Origin: Siculibacillus lacustris | Lineage (GTDB): Bacteria > Pseudomonadota > Alphaproteobacteria > Rhizobiales > Ancalomicrobiaceae | Length of the DNA stretch: 43,648 nt | Assembly: GCF_004328075.1 (NCBI RefSeq) | Contig: NZ_SJFN01000037.1 | Span: 1-43,648, forward strand | Reading direction: 5' to 3' | Part shown: in pieces, positions 26,919 to 35,520 of the stretch | Numbering within the stretch: position 1 is the stretch's first letter | Layout: the number at the start of each line of letters is the position of its first letter | Translations under genes and position numbers: made by a program | Notes under the pieces: generated by a model | The model's input: the letters and a program-made list of their open reading frames with translations, nothing else | What the model was told of the DNA's origin: nothing | Database searches by the model: none

Positions 26919-28199
26919 ATGGGCGGGAACGACAGGGCGGCCGACGAACGGCCGGTGAAGGACCTCTACGCGGTCGGCGAGATCCCGCCGCTCGGACACG
27001 TGCCCAAGGACATGTGGGCCTGGGTGATCCGTCGCGATCGCCACGGGCCGCCGGAAGAGGCGATGAAGCTCGAGGTGGTGCCGACCTGGGAGATCGACAG
27101 CCACGACGTGCTGGTCCTGGTGATGGCGGCGGGCGTCAACTACAACGGCGTGTGGGCCGGCCTCGGCCAGCCGATCTCGGTGTTCGACGTCCACAAGCAG
27201 CCCTACCACATCGCCGGTTCGGACGCCGCCGGCATCGTCTGGAAGGTCGGCTCGAAGGTCAAGAACTGGAAGATCGGCGACGAGGTCGTCATCCACTGCA
27301 ATCAGGACGACGGGGACGACGAAGAGTGCAACGGCGGCGATCCGATGCTGTCGTCGTCGCAGCGGATCTGGGGCTACGAGACCCCGGACGGATCCTTCGC
27401 CCAGTTCGCCCGCGTCCAGGCGCGCCAACTGCTGCCGCGGCCGCAGCACCTCAGCTGGGAGGAGAGCGCCTCCTATACGCTGACGCTGGCGACCGCCTAT
27501 CGCATGCTGTTCGGCCACGAGCCGCACGAGTTGAAGCCCGGCATGAACGTGCTGGTGTGGGGCGCCTCGGGCGGGCTCGGGGTGTTCGGCGTGCAACTCT
27601 GCGCGGCGGCCGGGGCCAATGCGATCGGGGTGATCTCCGACGAATCCAAGCGCGACTACGTGATGAGCCTCGGCGCCCGCGGCGTCATCAACCGCAAGGA
27701 CTTCGACTGCTGGGGACAGCTGCCCAAGGTCGGCAGCCCCGAGTACGACAAGTGGTTCACCGAAGTCCGCAAGTTCGGCAAGGCGATCTGGGACATCACC
27801 GGCAAGGGCAAGAACGTCGACATGGTGTTCGAGCACCCCGGCGAGACGACCTTCCCGACCTCGACCTTCGTGGTCAAGCGCGGCGGCATGGTGGTGTTCT
27901 GCGCCGGTACCTCGGGCTTCAACATCACCTTCGATGCCCGTTACGTGTGGATGCACCAGAAGCGCATCCAGGGGTCGCATTTCGCCCATCTCAAGCAGGC
28001 CGCCGCCGCCAACCGCTTCGTGCTGGAGCGGCGGGTCGAGCCCTGCATGTCGGAAGTCTTCGTCTGGGACGAAGTGCCGCTGGCCCACACCAAGATGTGG
28101 AAGAACCTGCATCAGCCCGGCAACATGGCGGTGCTGGTGTCGTCGCCGAAGCTCGGGCTGAAGACCCTCGACGACGCGATCGAGGCCGGCCGCGGCTGA
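26919..28199 (+). CDS. ccr: Crotonyl-CoA carboxylase/reductase
   Basis: Key enzyme of the ethylmalonyl-CoA pathway: NADPH-dependent reductive carboxylation of crotonyl-CoA to ethylmalonyl-CoA. The 426-residue protein is a medium-chain dehydrogenase with the nucleotide-binding motif LVWGASGGLGVFGVQLCAAAG and the Ccr-specific segments MWAWVIRRDRHGPP, GVNYNGVWAGLGQPISVFD (N76 is the likely CO2-site Asn), CNQDDGDDEECNGGDPMLSSSQ and RYVWMHQKRIQGSHFA. These insertions separate it from ordinary quinone reductases. ATG 26919 gives the standard N-terminus; the frame is open to 26808. Divergent from ecm, the next-step mutase after epimerisation. Confidence 0.96.
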   Translation: MGGNDRAADERPVKDLYAVGEIPPLGHVPKDMWAWVIRRDRHGPPEEAMKLEVVPTWEIDSHDVLVLVMAAGVNYNGVWAGLGQPISVFDVHKQPYHIAGSDAAGIVWKVGSKVKNWKIGDEVVIHCNQDDGDDEECNGGDPMLSSSQRIWGYETPDGSFAQFARVQARQLLPRPQHLSWEESASYTLTLATAYRMLFGHEPHELKPGMNVLVWGASGGLGVFGVQLCAAAGANAIGVISDESKRDYVMSLGARGVINRKDFDCWGQLPKVGSPEYDKWFTEVRKFGKAIWDITGKGKNVDMVFEHPGETTFPTSTFVVKRGGMVVFCAGTSGFNITFDARYVWMHQKRIQGSHFAHLKQAAAANRFVLERRVEPCMSEVFVWDEVPLAHTKMWKNLHQPGNMAVLVSSPKLGLKTLDDAIEAGRG

Positions 28200-28316
28200 G
28201 CCGCGGCGCGGGCGTCTCGGTGGGTGAACGGCGGCGCGATCGGCGCCGGCGGCGGAACCGGACCGGCACGACGGCCGTTGCCGGGAGGGCGACGGCGGAC
28301 TAGGGTCCGGAGCCCT

Positions 28317-28331
28317 CCGCCCGTCGGGCGG
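28317..28331. terminator. Short GC hairpin between ccr and the glycosyltransferase gene
   Basis: CCGCCC-GTC-GGGCGG forms a 6-bp stem ahead of the glycosyltransferase start. It may slow or end ccr transcription, or affect initiation of the next gene. There is no T-run. Confidence 0.25.
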
Positions 28332-28345
28332 GCGAGCCTCCGGGG

Positions 28346-29269
28346 ATGGCGATGAAGTTCAAGCTCTGCTGCGCGACCGACGAGAACTACACGCAGATGA
28401 CCAGCGTGATGATCGTCTCGGCGCTGGCCAACAGCCGAGAGGACATCTCGGAGATCCACGTCTTCTGCCATCGCCTGGCGCCGGCGAGTCTCGACCTGTT
28501 GCGGCAGTTGGCGCCCGATCTGGTCCACATCCACGATCACCGCCGGATCCCGCCGATGATCGCCGCGGTGCCGCTGGCGGTGCGGCCGAGCGCGGCGATG
28601 TGGATGCGGGTGATGGCCCCCGACGTGATTCCGGTGAGCGACGAGCGGATCGTCTATCTCGACTGCGACGCGGTGGTCGACCGGCGGCTCGACGCTCTGA
28701 CCCGGCTCGACCTCGAGGGGCGGGTGGTGGCGGCGGTCGAGGACTTCGCCAAGGCCAAGCACGCCGGCTGGAACGAGCGCCTGGGGCTGCCGCTCGACAC
28801 GCCCTATTTCAATTCCGGGGTGCTGGTGATCGATCACCGGCGCTATGTCGAAGAGGGCTGGTCGCAGCGGATCACCGACATCTCCCGCGAGATGCCGGAC
28901 AAGCTGGTGCGGGTCGATCAGGACGCCTTCAACATCGCCTGCGCGCGAGCCGGCGGCTGGACCAAGCTCGATCCGACCTACAACGCCCACGCCAGCTCGG
29001 CGCGCACCAAGCGCGGCGGCGTCGCCGAGGTGTTCGCCGGCGCCCACGTGATCCATTTCGTCGGCCGCCGCAAGCCGACCGACGTCGACTGCACCCATGC
29101 CGCCAAGGACGTGTTCCTGCGCTACCGGGCGATGAGCCCCTATGCCGACGTACCGCTGCGCGGAGTGATGGCGCGCGAGGTCTACAATCGGCTGCGGGCG
29201 ACCTGGGAGGCGATCCGGCTCGCCGCCTGGACGGTGACCGCACCGGTGATCCGCCGCCTGCGCGGCTGA
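28346..29269 (+). CDS. Glycosyltransferase family 8 protein
   Basis: A 307-residue GT-A glycosyltransferase. It begins with FKLCCATDENYTQMTSVMIVSAL, the usual GT8 start, has the metal-binding D-x-D motif at D106-C-D108 (RIVYLDCDAVV), the PYFNSGVLVIDHRRY segment and the VDQDAFNIAC acceptor-site segment, then HFVGRRKP. GT8 members add galactose or glucose to lipid A core or other glycans, retaining the anomeric configuration. No other glycan genes surround it, so the acceptor is unknown. The start could also be ATG 28352. Confidence 0.88.
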   Translation: MAMKFKLCCATDENYTQMTSVMIVSALANSREDISEIHVFCHRLAPASLDLLRQLAPDLVHIHDHRRIPPMIAAVPLAVRPSAAMWMRVMAPDVIPVSDERIVYLDCDAVVDRRLDALTRLDLEGRVVAAVEDFAKAKHAGWNERLGLPLDTPYFNSGVLVIDHRRYVEEGWSQRITDISREMPDKLVRVDQDAFNIACARAGGWTKLDPTYNAHASSARTKRGGVAEVFAGAHVIHFVGRRKPTDVDCTHAAKDVFLRYRAMSPYADVPLRGVMAREVYNRLRATWEAIRLAAWTVTAPVIRRLRG

Positions 29270-29273
29270 GCCG

Positions 29274-30212
29274 TCAGGCGGCGCCGGGCGCCTCTTCGCC
29301 CGCGCGGCGGGCGGCGAAGGCGCGGCGCAAGGTCTCGATCGAGTGGTTGATCTCGGCGCCGAGCAGGAAGATCAAGCCGATGATGTAGAAGAACAGCATC
29401 GAGGCGATGGCCCCGCCGAGCCCGGCGTAGGTCTTGGCGTAGCCGGAGAAGTGCGACAGGTACCAGGAGAACACCAGACCGGCGACGAACCACAGGGCCA
29501 GCGTCACCAGGATCCCCGGCAGGACTCCCGAAATGGTCTGGCGGCGGGCCGGCAGCCAGAGATGGGCCGAGATCAGGAACATGAAGACGCCGAAGGTGAA
29601 GAACACCAGCGGCAGCCGGTTGAAATAGGACCAATAGGGGCCGATCTCCGGGGCGTGCGGCAGCAGGAGCCCCCACAGCACCGGCAGCACGACGACCAGA
29701 AATCCCAACCCCAGGATGACGATCCCGCCGATCAGCATGAAGAACGTGCCTTCGAGGCGGCGGATCAGGAAGTGGCGGTCGTCGTAGGAGCGATAGGCGT
29801 AGTTCAGGCCCATCCGCAGGCTCTCGACGAGACCCGTCACGATCACCCCGAGCAACAGGGCACCGATGGTCAGCACCCGGCTCTGGGAGGTCGACAACAC
29901 CGCCGAGACCTCCGGCCGCAGGATCTTGGCGACCTCGTCGGGCAGTACCGCGAAGATGCCGCCGGTGCCCTGGGTGGCGGCTTCGGCGAGCTCGGCGCCG
30001 CCCCAGTAGCCGGCCAGGCCCGTCACCAGAATCATGAAGGGAAACAGCGAGAACAGGATCGCGAAGGCGATGTTGGAGGCGTGGGCGAAGGATTCGTTGC
30101 GGAACAGCCCCCAGTAGATCGCGTCCCAGACCACGTGACCGATCGCGCGCCAAGGCCCGCGCGGCGGCAGCGGTGTCGGGGCAGTGGGGGGCAAGGTGTC
30201 CAGTTGCGACAT
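29274..30212 (-). CDS. YihY/UPF0761 family inner membrane protein
   Basis: A 312-residue integral membrane protein with six predicted membrane segments (about residues 47-68, 110-130, 150-178, 193-212, 222-246 and 262-285). The motifs SNIAFAILFSLFPFMILVTGLAG, GLGGAIASMLFFYIIGLIFLLGAEINH and the short basic C-terminus define the YihY/BrkB-like family. Once annotated as ribonuclease BN in error; the true role is unsettled. It converges with the glycosyltransferase gene and is divergent from the mechanosensitive channel. ATG 30212 is preferred; the frame runs open to 31013 but that part overlaps the channel gene. Confidence 0.88.
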   Translation of the reverse strand: MSQLDTLPPTAPTPLPPRGPWRAIGHVVWDAIYWGLFRNESFAHASNIAFAILFSLFPFMILVTGLAGYWGGAELAEAATQGTGGIFAVLPDEVAKILRPEVSAVLSTSQSRVLTIGALLLGVIVTGLVESLRMGLNYAYRSYDDRHFLIRRLEGTFFMLIGGIVILGLGFLVVVLPVLWGLLLPHAPEIGPYWSYFNRLPLVFFTFGVFMFLISAHLWLPARRQTISGVLPGILVTLALWFVAGLVFSWYLSHFSGYAKTYAGLGGAIASMLFFYIIGLIFLLGAEINHSIETLRRAFAARRAGEEAPGAA

Positions 30213-30405
30213 GGCGCGAAAGTTAGGGGAGGGGAAGGACCGAGACAATCGCCTTTTTCGCGGATCCGAAGCGGGGCGAGAGGGTGGCTCGACGCGAATC
30301 GGGGAGCGAACTGTGCTTTCGCCGCATTCGGCGGGCACTGGTCGGTCCGCCGCGTTCGTGCGATTCTCGCCGTCGGTCCCACCCGAGACACCGGAACCCC
30401 GAGCC

Positions 30406-32940
30406 GTGATCCTGTCCTTCGCCCGCGCGTTCGCCGCCGCCACCCTGTTGCTCGCGCTGGTCGCGGTCCCGCTCTCCGGTTCGCACGCCCAGGGCGGCCC
30501 GCCGCCGACGATCACCGTGGCGCCGCCGGCCGCCGCCAAGGCCAAGCCCGACGAGACCCAGGTCAAGCTCGACGCGCTGAAGACCGAGATGGAGCAGATC
30601 GCCACCTGGGTGGTGCGCGACGGCCAGAGCGACAAGCGGCTCGCCGAAATGCGCGCCCGGATCGACGAATTGCGCAAGGCGGCCGAGGAGATCGACGCCC
30701 AGGACAGCCCGCGGCGGACGGCGATCGAGGCGCGGCTGAAGCAGCTCGGGCCGGCGCCGCAGGCCAAGGAGGACGAGCCGGCACCGGTCGAGGCCGATGC
30801 GCTGAAGACCGAACGCGAAGAGCAGCAGAAGCTGGCCGCGGCGGTCGAGGGGCGGGTCAAACAGGCCCAGCTCTTACAACTGCGCGCCGACGAGATCGTC
30901 CGGACGATCGCCGACATCCGCCGCAAGCGCTTCACCAGCCAGCTGTTCGACCAGTCGCGCTCGCTGCTCGAGCCGGCGCTGTGGGGCGAGGCGGCGCAGG
31001 CGGTGCCGACCACCGTGTCGTCGGCGAGCTATCTGTTGCGCGACTGGTTCGGGCTCCTGGTGTCGCGCGGCGGCGAGACGGCGCTCGCCGTCGGACTGGC
31101 GCTGGCGGCGATCGGCGCGCTGCTGCTCGGCATGCGCCATCGGCTGATTCGCCTGACCACCCGCGAAGCGACGGTCGAACAACCGCCGGCGTTGCGGCAG
31201 GCGGCGGTGGCCACCGGCATCGTGATGCTCAACATGGTGGTGCCGCTGTTCGGCCTGTGGGCGGTGACCCGGGCGCTGACTCTGTTCGATCTCAATCCGA
31301 CGCGGGTCGATCACTTCCTCGAGGCGATCGTCCAGGGTCTCGCCGCGGCGATGACCATCTACGGCATTTCGCTGGCGCTGCTGGCGCCGGGCAAGCCGCA
31401 ATGGCGGCTGGCGGCGGTCGGCGACGCCACGGCGACGCGGGTGCTGCGGCTCCTGTCGATCCTGGCGGTCAGCCATGGCCTCGGCATCACCGCCGAGCGG
31501 ATGTTCGACGTGCTGTCGGCGCCGGTCGCCGAGATCATCGCGGTGACCGGGCTGTTCGCGGTGGGCGATTGCGTGCTGGTGATGATGGTGCTGCGGGCGG
31601 TGGCGCGGTCGCTGTCGCACGAGGACGAGCCGGCGGCGCAAGCGGCGGGCGAGGCCGAGGTCTCGGAGGCGGCGACCCGGCGCAGCTCGCTGTGGCGCTG
31701 GGTGATCCCGGTCGGCTGGCTGGTGGCGATCGGCGCGCTGGTGGCGCTGGCCGCCGGTCACGTCGCGCTGGCCGCCTTCATGACGCAGCAGTTGGTGCGC
31801 GGCGGCGCGGTGCTCGGCCTCCTGTCGCTGCTGCTGCTGCTCGCCGACGAGGTGATCGTCGCGACCTTCGACGTGCGCACCCGGGTAGGTACGATGCTGG
31901 TGCGCTCGATGGGCTTCTCGCGGGAGACGGTCGAGCAGATCGGCGTGATCCTGTCGGGGGCGGCGCGGCTGTTCCTGATCGCCCTCGGCACGCTGCTGGT
32001 GCTGACGCCGATCGGCCTCGATTCGCAGGACCTGCTGGCCGACGCCAAGGTGGCGTTCTTCGGCTTCAAGATCGGCAGCTTCACCTTCTCGCCCTCGGCG
32101 ATCCTCAGCGGCGTGGTGTTCCTGGCGGTCGGCATCGCCCTGACCCGCGGCATCCAGGGCTGGCTCGACCAGAAGCTCCTGCCGCGCACCCGGCTCGACG
32201 TCGGCCTGAAGAATTCGATCCGCACCTCCTTCGGCTATGTCGGGGTGGTGGTGTCGGTGATGCTGGCCTTCTCGGTGGTCGGGCTCGATCTGCAGAATCT
32301 GGCGATCGTCGCTTCGGCCCTGGCGGTCGGCGTCGGCTTCGGCCTGCAGTCGATCGTCAACAACTTCGTCTCCGGACTGATTCTGCTCGTCGAACGCCCG
32401 ATCAAGGCCGGCGATCTGGTCGAGGTCGGCACCGAGAAGGGCTTCGTGCGCAAGATCAACGTGCGCTCGACCGAGATCGAGACCTTCGATCGGGCCAGCC
32501 TGATCGTCCCGAACTCGACCCTGATCTCCGGCAACGTCAAGAACTGGATGCACCGCGACCTCACCGGGCGCTGCGTGGTCGACGTCGGGGCGGCCTATGA
32601 CGCCGATCCGGACAAGGTGCGGGCGGCGCTGCTCGACTGCGCCCGGGAACACGCCAAGGTGCGGACCTTCCCGGCGCCGGGGGTGTTCTTCGTCGGCTTC
32701 GGCGACAACGCCCTGGAGTTTCGCCTGATCTGCACGGTCGGCAACGTCAACGACGCCTTCTCGGTGGAGAGCGATCTGCGCTTCTCGATCGTCCAGCGGC
32801 TCCGCGCCCTCGACATCACCATTCCCTTCGCCCAGCGCGACATCAACATCCGCCAGCTCGACGACCTGCAGGGCCTGATGGCGCGCTTCGTGCCCCCCGC
32901 CCCGCGCGGCGGCGGCGGACTTCCCGAGACCGACGCCTGA
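30406..32940 (+). CDS. Large mechanosensitive channel protein (DUF3772 + MscS)
   Basis: An 844-residue inner-membrane channel of the large MscS class that relieves turgor on osmotic down-shock. A signal peptide (ILSFARAFAAATLLLALVAVPLSGSHAQG) is followed by a periplasmic helical DUF3772 region (about 40-200), then roughly ten membrane segments, and the MscS pore and beta domain: ASALAVGVGFGLQSIVNNFVSGLILLVERPIKAGDLVEV, then VPNSTLISGNVKNW. The start was set at GTG 30406 because it gives a good signal peptide; no strong ribosome site is seen, and the frame is open to 30184. A CAP-domain gene follows after 33 bases. Confidence 0.9.
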   Translation: MILSFARAFAAATLLLALVAVPLSGSHAQGGPPPTITVAPPAAAKAKPDETQVKLDALKTEMEQIATWVVRDGQSDKRLAEMRARIDELRKAAEEIDAQDSPRRTAIEARLKQLGPAPQAKEDEPAPVEADALKTEREEQQKLAAAVEGRVKQAQLLQLRADEIVRTIADIRRKRFTSQLFDQSRSLLEPALWGEAAQAVPTTVSSASYLLRDWFGLLVSRGGETALAVGLALAAIGALLLGMRHRLIRLTTREATVEQPPALRQAAVATGIVMLNMVVPLFGLWAVTRALTLFDLNPTRVDHFLEAIVQGLAAAMTIYGISLALLAPGKPQWRLAAVGDATATRVLRLLSILAVSHGLGITAERMFDVLSAPVAEIIAVTGLFAVGDCVLVMMVLRAVARSLSHEDEPAAQAAGEAEVSEAATRRSSLWRWVIPVGWLVAIGALVALAAGHVALAAFMTQQLVRGGAVLGLLSLLLLLADEVIVATFDVRTRVGTMLVRSMGFSRETVEQIGVILSGAARLFLIALGTLLVLTPIGLDSQDLLADAKVAFFGFKIGSFTFSPSAILSGVVFLAVGIALTRGIQGWLDQKLLPRTRLDVGLKNSIRTSFGYVGVVVSVMLAFSVVGLDLQNLAIVASALAVGVGFGLQSIVNNFVSGLILLVERPIKAGDLVEVGTEKGFVRKINVRSTEIETFDRASLIVPNSTLISGNVKNWMHRDLTGRCVVDVGAAYDADPDKVRAALLDCAREHAKVRTFPAPGVFFVGFGDNALEFRLICTVGNVNDAFSVESDLRFSIVQRLRALDITIPFAQRDINIRQLDDLQGLMARFVPPAPRGGGGLPETDA

Positions 32941-32973
32941 GCGCCGGTCGCCCCTCTCGTCCCAGGAGATCCG

Positions 32974-33492
32974 ATGTCCCGGTCCTTCGCCGGCCGCATC
33001 CCGGCCGTCGCCACCCTCGTCCTCGCGCTCGCCGCCTGTTCCCGGCCGCCGGCGACGGTGGAGAACGTCCCGCCCTTCTACCAGCGCCTCGACATCTCGG
33101 GCCGTTCGGTCGATCCGGCCTCGTCCTTGTCGATGATCAACCAGTACCGCGGCAATCACGGCCTCGCGCCGCTGACCTGGGATCCGGCTCTGGCCCGGGT
33201 GGCGCAGAGCCAGTCTTCGGCGATGGCGGCGAGCGATCGGGTCCATTCGGTCGCCGACGCCGGGCTCGACGGCCAACTCGCCGGCGCGGGCATCGGCTAC
33301 AAGATGTTCCTCGCCAATTTCTCGGCGGGCTACCGGACCTTTGCGGAGGCCTTCTCGGGCTGGCGCGAATCGAAGATCCACGACGCGACGATGCTGTCGC
33401 CGACCGCGACCCGGGTGGGTCTGGCGACCGCCCAGGCGCCGAACTCGAAGTACCAGATCTTCTGGACGCTGGTGGTGGTCGAGCCGCGCTGA
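32974..33492 (+). CDS. CAP/SCP-domain lipoprotein
   Basis: A 172-residue secreted protein with a signal peptide ending in the lipobox LALAAC, so likely lipid-anchored. The mature part is a CAP (SCP/PR-1) domain: MINQYRGNHGLAPLTWDPALARVAQSQSSAMAASDRVHS, then the AEAFSGWRESKIHDATMLSPTATRVGLA segment. Bacterial CAP proteins have few known functions. It follows the channel gene closely and is probably co-transcribed with it. The next downstream feature is tRNA-Val. Confidence 0.87.
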   Translation: MSRSFAGRIPAVATLVLALAACSRPPATVENVPPFYQRLDISGRSVDPASSLSMINQYRGNHGLAPLTWDPALARVAQSQSSAMAASDRVHSVADAGLDGQLAGAGIGYKMFLANFSAGYRTFAEAFSGWRESKIHDATMLSPTATRVGLATAQAPNSKYQIFWTLVVVEPR

Positions 33493-33577
33493 GCGGCCGG
33501 CCGCGGCAGGGGGAAAGGGGGGCGAGCGGCTTGACTTGCCCCTCGCCCGCCCGTTATATCGCCCCGGTTCCGCATGG

Positions 33578-33652
33578 GGGCGCGTAGCTCAGCGGGAGAG
33601 CACCTCGTTCACACCGAGGGGGTCACAGGTTCGATCCCTGTCGCGCCCACCA
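33578..33652 (+). tRNA. tRNA-Val (anticodon CAC), CCA encoded
   Basis: Acceptor stem GGGCGCG (33578-33584) pairs with CGCGCCC (33642-33648), followed by discriminator A and an encoded CCA. The D arm has the usual AGCTCAGCGGGAGAGC form, the anticodon stem is CCTCG / CGAGG around loop TTCACAC with anticodon CAC at 33610-33612, and the T arm is ACAGGTTCGATCCCTGT. It decodes GUG. Its 3' end is followed by a decayed integrase gene, so it may have served as an attachment site. Confidence 0.97.
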
Positions 33653-33758
33653 TTCCCCAAGTCCTTGTTTCGTCTGGCGTAAAACGCAGATCGAGGACTC
33701 CGCTCTCCCGTCCGATCGGTCAGGCTCGTCACGACGCCGTCACGGCGAGGGCGACGTC

Positions 33759-33934
33759 ATGGCGACGATTCGAACGCGGGGCGACGACTGGCGAGCTCGA
33801 ATCCGGCGAAAAGGACGGGCCTTGCAGACGCGGTCGTTCCCATCGCGGAAGGATGCGGGGGCGGGGGGCGCGGCAGATTGGAGGCCCTAACCGATCGCGG
33901 TGGCCTCTTCGCGGATCGAGATCTCACCGCGTAG
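33759..33934 (+). pseudogene. Remnant of a tyrosine-type site-specific integrase (N-terminus only)
   Basis: The frame from ATG 33759 reads MATIRTRGDDWRARIRRKG followed by RSFPSRKDAGAG, the typical Arm-binding N-terminus of phage and island integrases. It ends at TAA 33888 after 43 residues. Two frame shifts restore the expected continuation: ARQI in the next frame (about 33872-33883) and DRGGLFADRDLTA at 33893-33931, then TAG at 33932. The order matches the usual ..DAEAWARQIEAEIDRG.. pattern of intact integrases. No catalytic R-H-R-Y domain is found downstream, so the gene is dead. It starts 106 bases after tRNA-Val, where such genes usually lie. Confidence 0.7.
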
Positions 33935-34307
33935 ATCGATCCGCCCGAGACCGGCACCGGAGACCCGTCCACAGGCTCCGGCGATCTCGAACTCGGTAAA
34001 GGGCGCGCAGCCGCCTTCGATGGCCGAGACCCCGGCGGCATGGACGGGGGCCGAATGTCTTCGCGATCCGTTGCTCCGAACCCGGCCGCGCGTCGTCGTC
34101 GTCGAACCCCGCGTCTCGGTTCCTCGGATCGATGCCGGTCGCCGGGACAAGGATCCGCCGGACCCGATCCATCGGGTCGGCCCGAACCGCTCGTGATCGC
34201 GTCCGCCCTTGCCCGTTCGGGATGCCGTTGGCGAACCGGCTCCGGCGCAACGCGTCCTGCGGCAGCGTCGGTCGCGGTCGGCGGGTGACCCGAGGCCGTC
34301 GCGACAA

Positions 34308-34327
34308 AAGCGCTTGCGCAAGCGCTT
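34308..34327. promoter_or_regulatory. Perfect 20-bp palindrome, probable LacI-family operator
   Basis: AAGCGCTTGCGCAAGCGCTT is a perfect palindrome with the TTGCGCAA centre common to LacI-family operators of alphaproteobacterial sugar importers. It lies 187 bases before the start of a lacI-type gene that heads an ABC importer operon, so autoregulation of the whole operon is likely. Confidence 0.7.
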
Positions 34328-34405
34328 CGATGGCCGTAATCATAGCAAACAAGAAGAAAATGGGAGGATCGAAGGTTCTCATGAATATCAGAGCAGGATA
34401 GCTGC

Positions 34406-34450
34406 GCCACCTGACGTGGCGATGGCGCCTCGCGCCCTTCGTGAAGGGCG
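34406..34450 (+). promoter_or_regulatory. Two successive hairpins in the lacI leader
   Basis: GCCAC-CTGAC-GTGGC (34406-34420) is followed by CGCCCTTC-GT-GAAGGGCG (34433-34450). They lie between the palindromic operator and the lacI start codon, just after a ribosome-site-like GGGAGG and an ATG that opens only six codons (34381-34401). Could be leader structure or debris of a lost gene. Confidence 0.4.
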
Positions 34451-34514
34451 AAACGTGAGATCTTCCGAGTTCGGTTGCTCGTCGTGGCGACCGACAACCG
34501 ACAGATTTGGCAAA

Positions 34515-35519
34515 ATGGCAACCATGATCGACGTCGCGCGTGTCGCCGGCGTTTCCGTATCGACGGTCTCGCACGTGGTGAACGGCACTCGCCACGTCAA
34601 CGAAGAAACCGTCGCGCTCGTCCAAGGGGCGATCGAACAGCTCGGGTTCGTGCCGAATGCGGTGGCGCGCTCGCTCGCCCGATCGTCGACCGACGCCATC
34701 GGCATCGCGATCTCGATCAGTACCAACTACTATTTCAACGACATCGTCTCGTCGATCGAGCGGGCCTGCTCGAAGATCGGTCGGCTGGTCTTCCTCTGCG
34801 ACACCCAGAACGATCCGGAACGGGAGCTGAAGGTCGTCCGCGAGTTCGCGCACCGACGTGTGGACGGCGTGGTCCTGGCGCCGTCGGCAGACCCCGACAA
34901 TCGCGCGATCGACTTCCTGTTCGCCAACAAGATGCCGTTCGTGCTGGTCGATCGTCTCACTTCGCCGCGCGCCGACGGCGTCTGCCTGCACAACCGTAAA
35001 GCCATGGAACTGCTGGTCGATCATCTTGTCGGCCACGGTCACGCGCGCATCGGTCTGGTGCCCGGCGAGCCCGGCCTCCAATCCACGGTCGAACGTATCG
35101 ACGGCTATGTCCGCGCCCACGAGAAGCACGGCCTCGTCGTCGATCCGACGTTGATGAACGAGGGCAATGCCTCGAGCGAAGAGGCGCGTGTGGCGACCCG
35201 GCGGCTGCTCGAGCGTCCGGACCGGCCGACCGCCATCGCCGCGGGCAACAACCTCGCCACGGTGGGCGTGATGAAGGCGGTTCGCGAAACCGGGCTCTCC
35301 GTCCCCGACGATCTCGCGCTGATCGGCTTCGACGACTTCGAATGGGCCGATTGCTTCGAGCCGCGGCTGACCGTGATCGCCCAACCGAGCGAGACGATCG
35401 GGATGCGCGCCGCCGCGCTGTTGGCGACCCGCATCGCCGCGCCGGACGGACCGGTGAAGCAGGTCAGGGTCGCCCCGTCGCTGATCATCCGACGGTCCTG
35501 CGGGTGTGGGAGGAGCTGA
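34515..35519 (+). CDS. LacI family transcriptional regulator
   Basis: A 334-residue repressor-type protein. The helix-turn-helix is MIDVARVAGVSVSTVSHVVNGTRHVNEET at residues 4-32, followed by the hinge region QLGFVPNAVARSLARSSTDAIGI and a periplasmic-binding-protein-like sensor domain (VDGVVLAPSADPDN; IGFDDFEWADCFEPRLTVIAQPS). It ends one base before the next ABC ATPase gene, so it is the first gene of the importer operon. The effector is probably the transported sugar. Start at ATG 34515; ATG 34524 is also possible, and no strong ribosome site distinguishes them. Confidence 0.92.
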   Translation: MATMIDVARVAGVSVSTVSHVVNGTRHVNEETVALVQGAIEQLGFVPNAVARSLARSSTDAIGIAISISTNYYFNDIVSSIERACSKIGRLVFLCDTQNDPERELKVVREFAHRRVDGVVLAPSADPDNRAIDFLFANKMPFVLVDRLTSPRADGVCLHNRKAMELLVDHLVGHGHARIGLVPGEPGLQSTVERIDGYVRAHEKHGLVVDPTLMNEGNASSEEARVATRRLLERPDRPTAIAAGNNLATVGVMKAVRETGLSVPDDLALIGFDDFEWADCFEPRLTVIAQPSETIGMRAAALLATRIAAPDGPVKQVRVAPSLIIRRSCGCGRS

Positions 35520-35520
35520 G

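Larger units (their letters stand above)
33653..34514. other. Degraded region between tRNA-Val and the lacI gene
   Basis: These 862 bases hold no intact gene. The first part contains the remnant of an integrase (33759-33934). From about 34060 down to 33887 on the minus strand there is also a frame with good codon bias (FTEFEIAGACGRVSGAGLGR near its end) that cannot be assigned; it overlaps the integrase remnant and may be its shadow. The part from 34300 on is less GC-rich and contains a LacI-type palindrome and two hairpins. Confidence 0.6.

Noticed and set aside
29343-32600. A 1085-codon plus-strand open frame over the YihY and channel genes
   Set aside because: Antisense of YihY in its first part and an alternative frame of the channel gene in the rest; no domain signature.
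30874-33381. An 835-codon minus-strand open frame opposite the MscS-type channel
   Set aside because: Low-complexity Arg/His/Gln-rich translation; it mirrors the plus-strand channel and CAP genes, which have clear domains.
33887-34060. A coding-like minus-strand fragment ending in EISIREEATAIG
   Set aside because: It has good codon bias but no recognisable family, no intact upstream part, and it overlaps the better supported integrase remnant on the plus strand.
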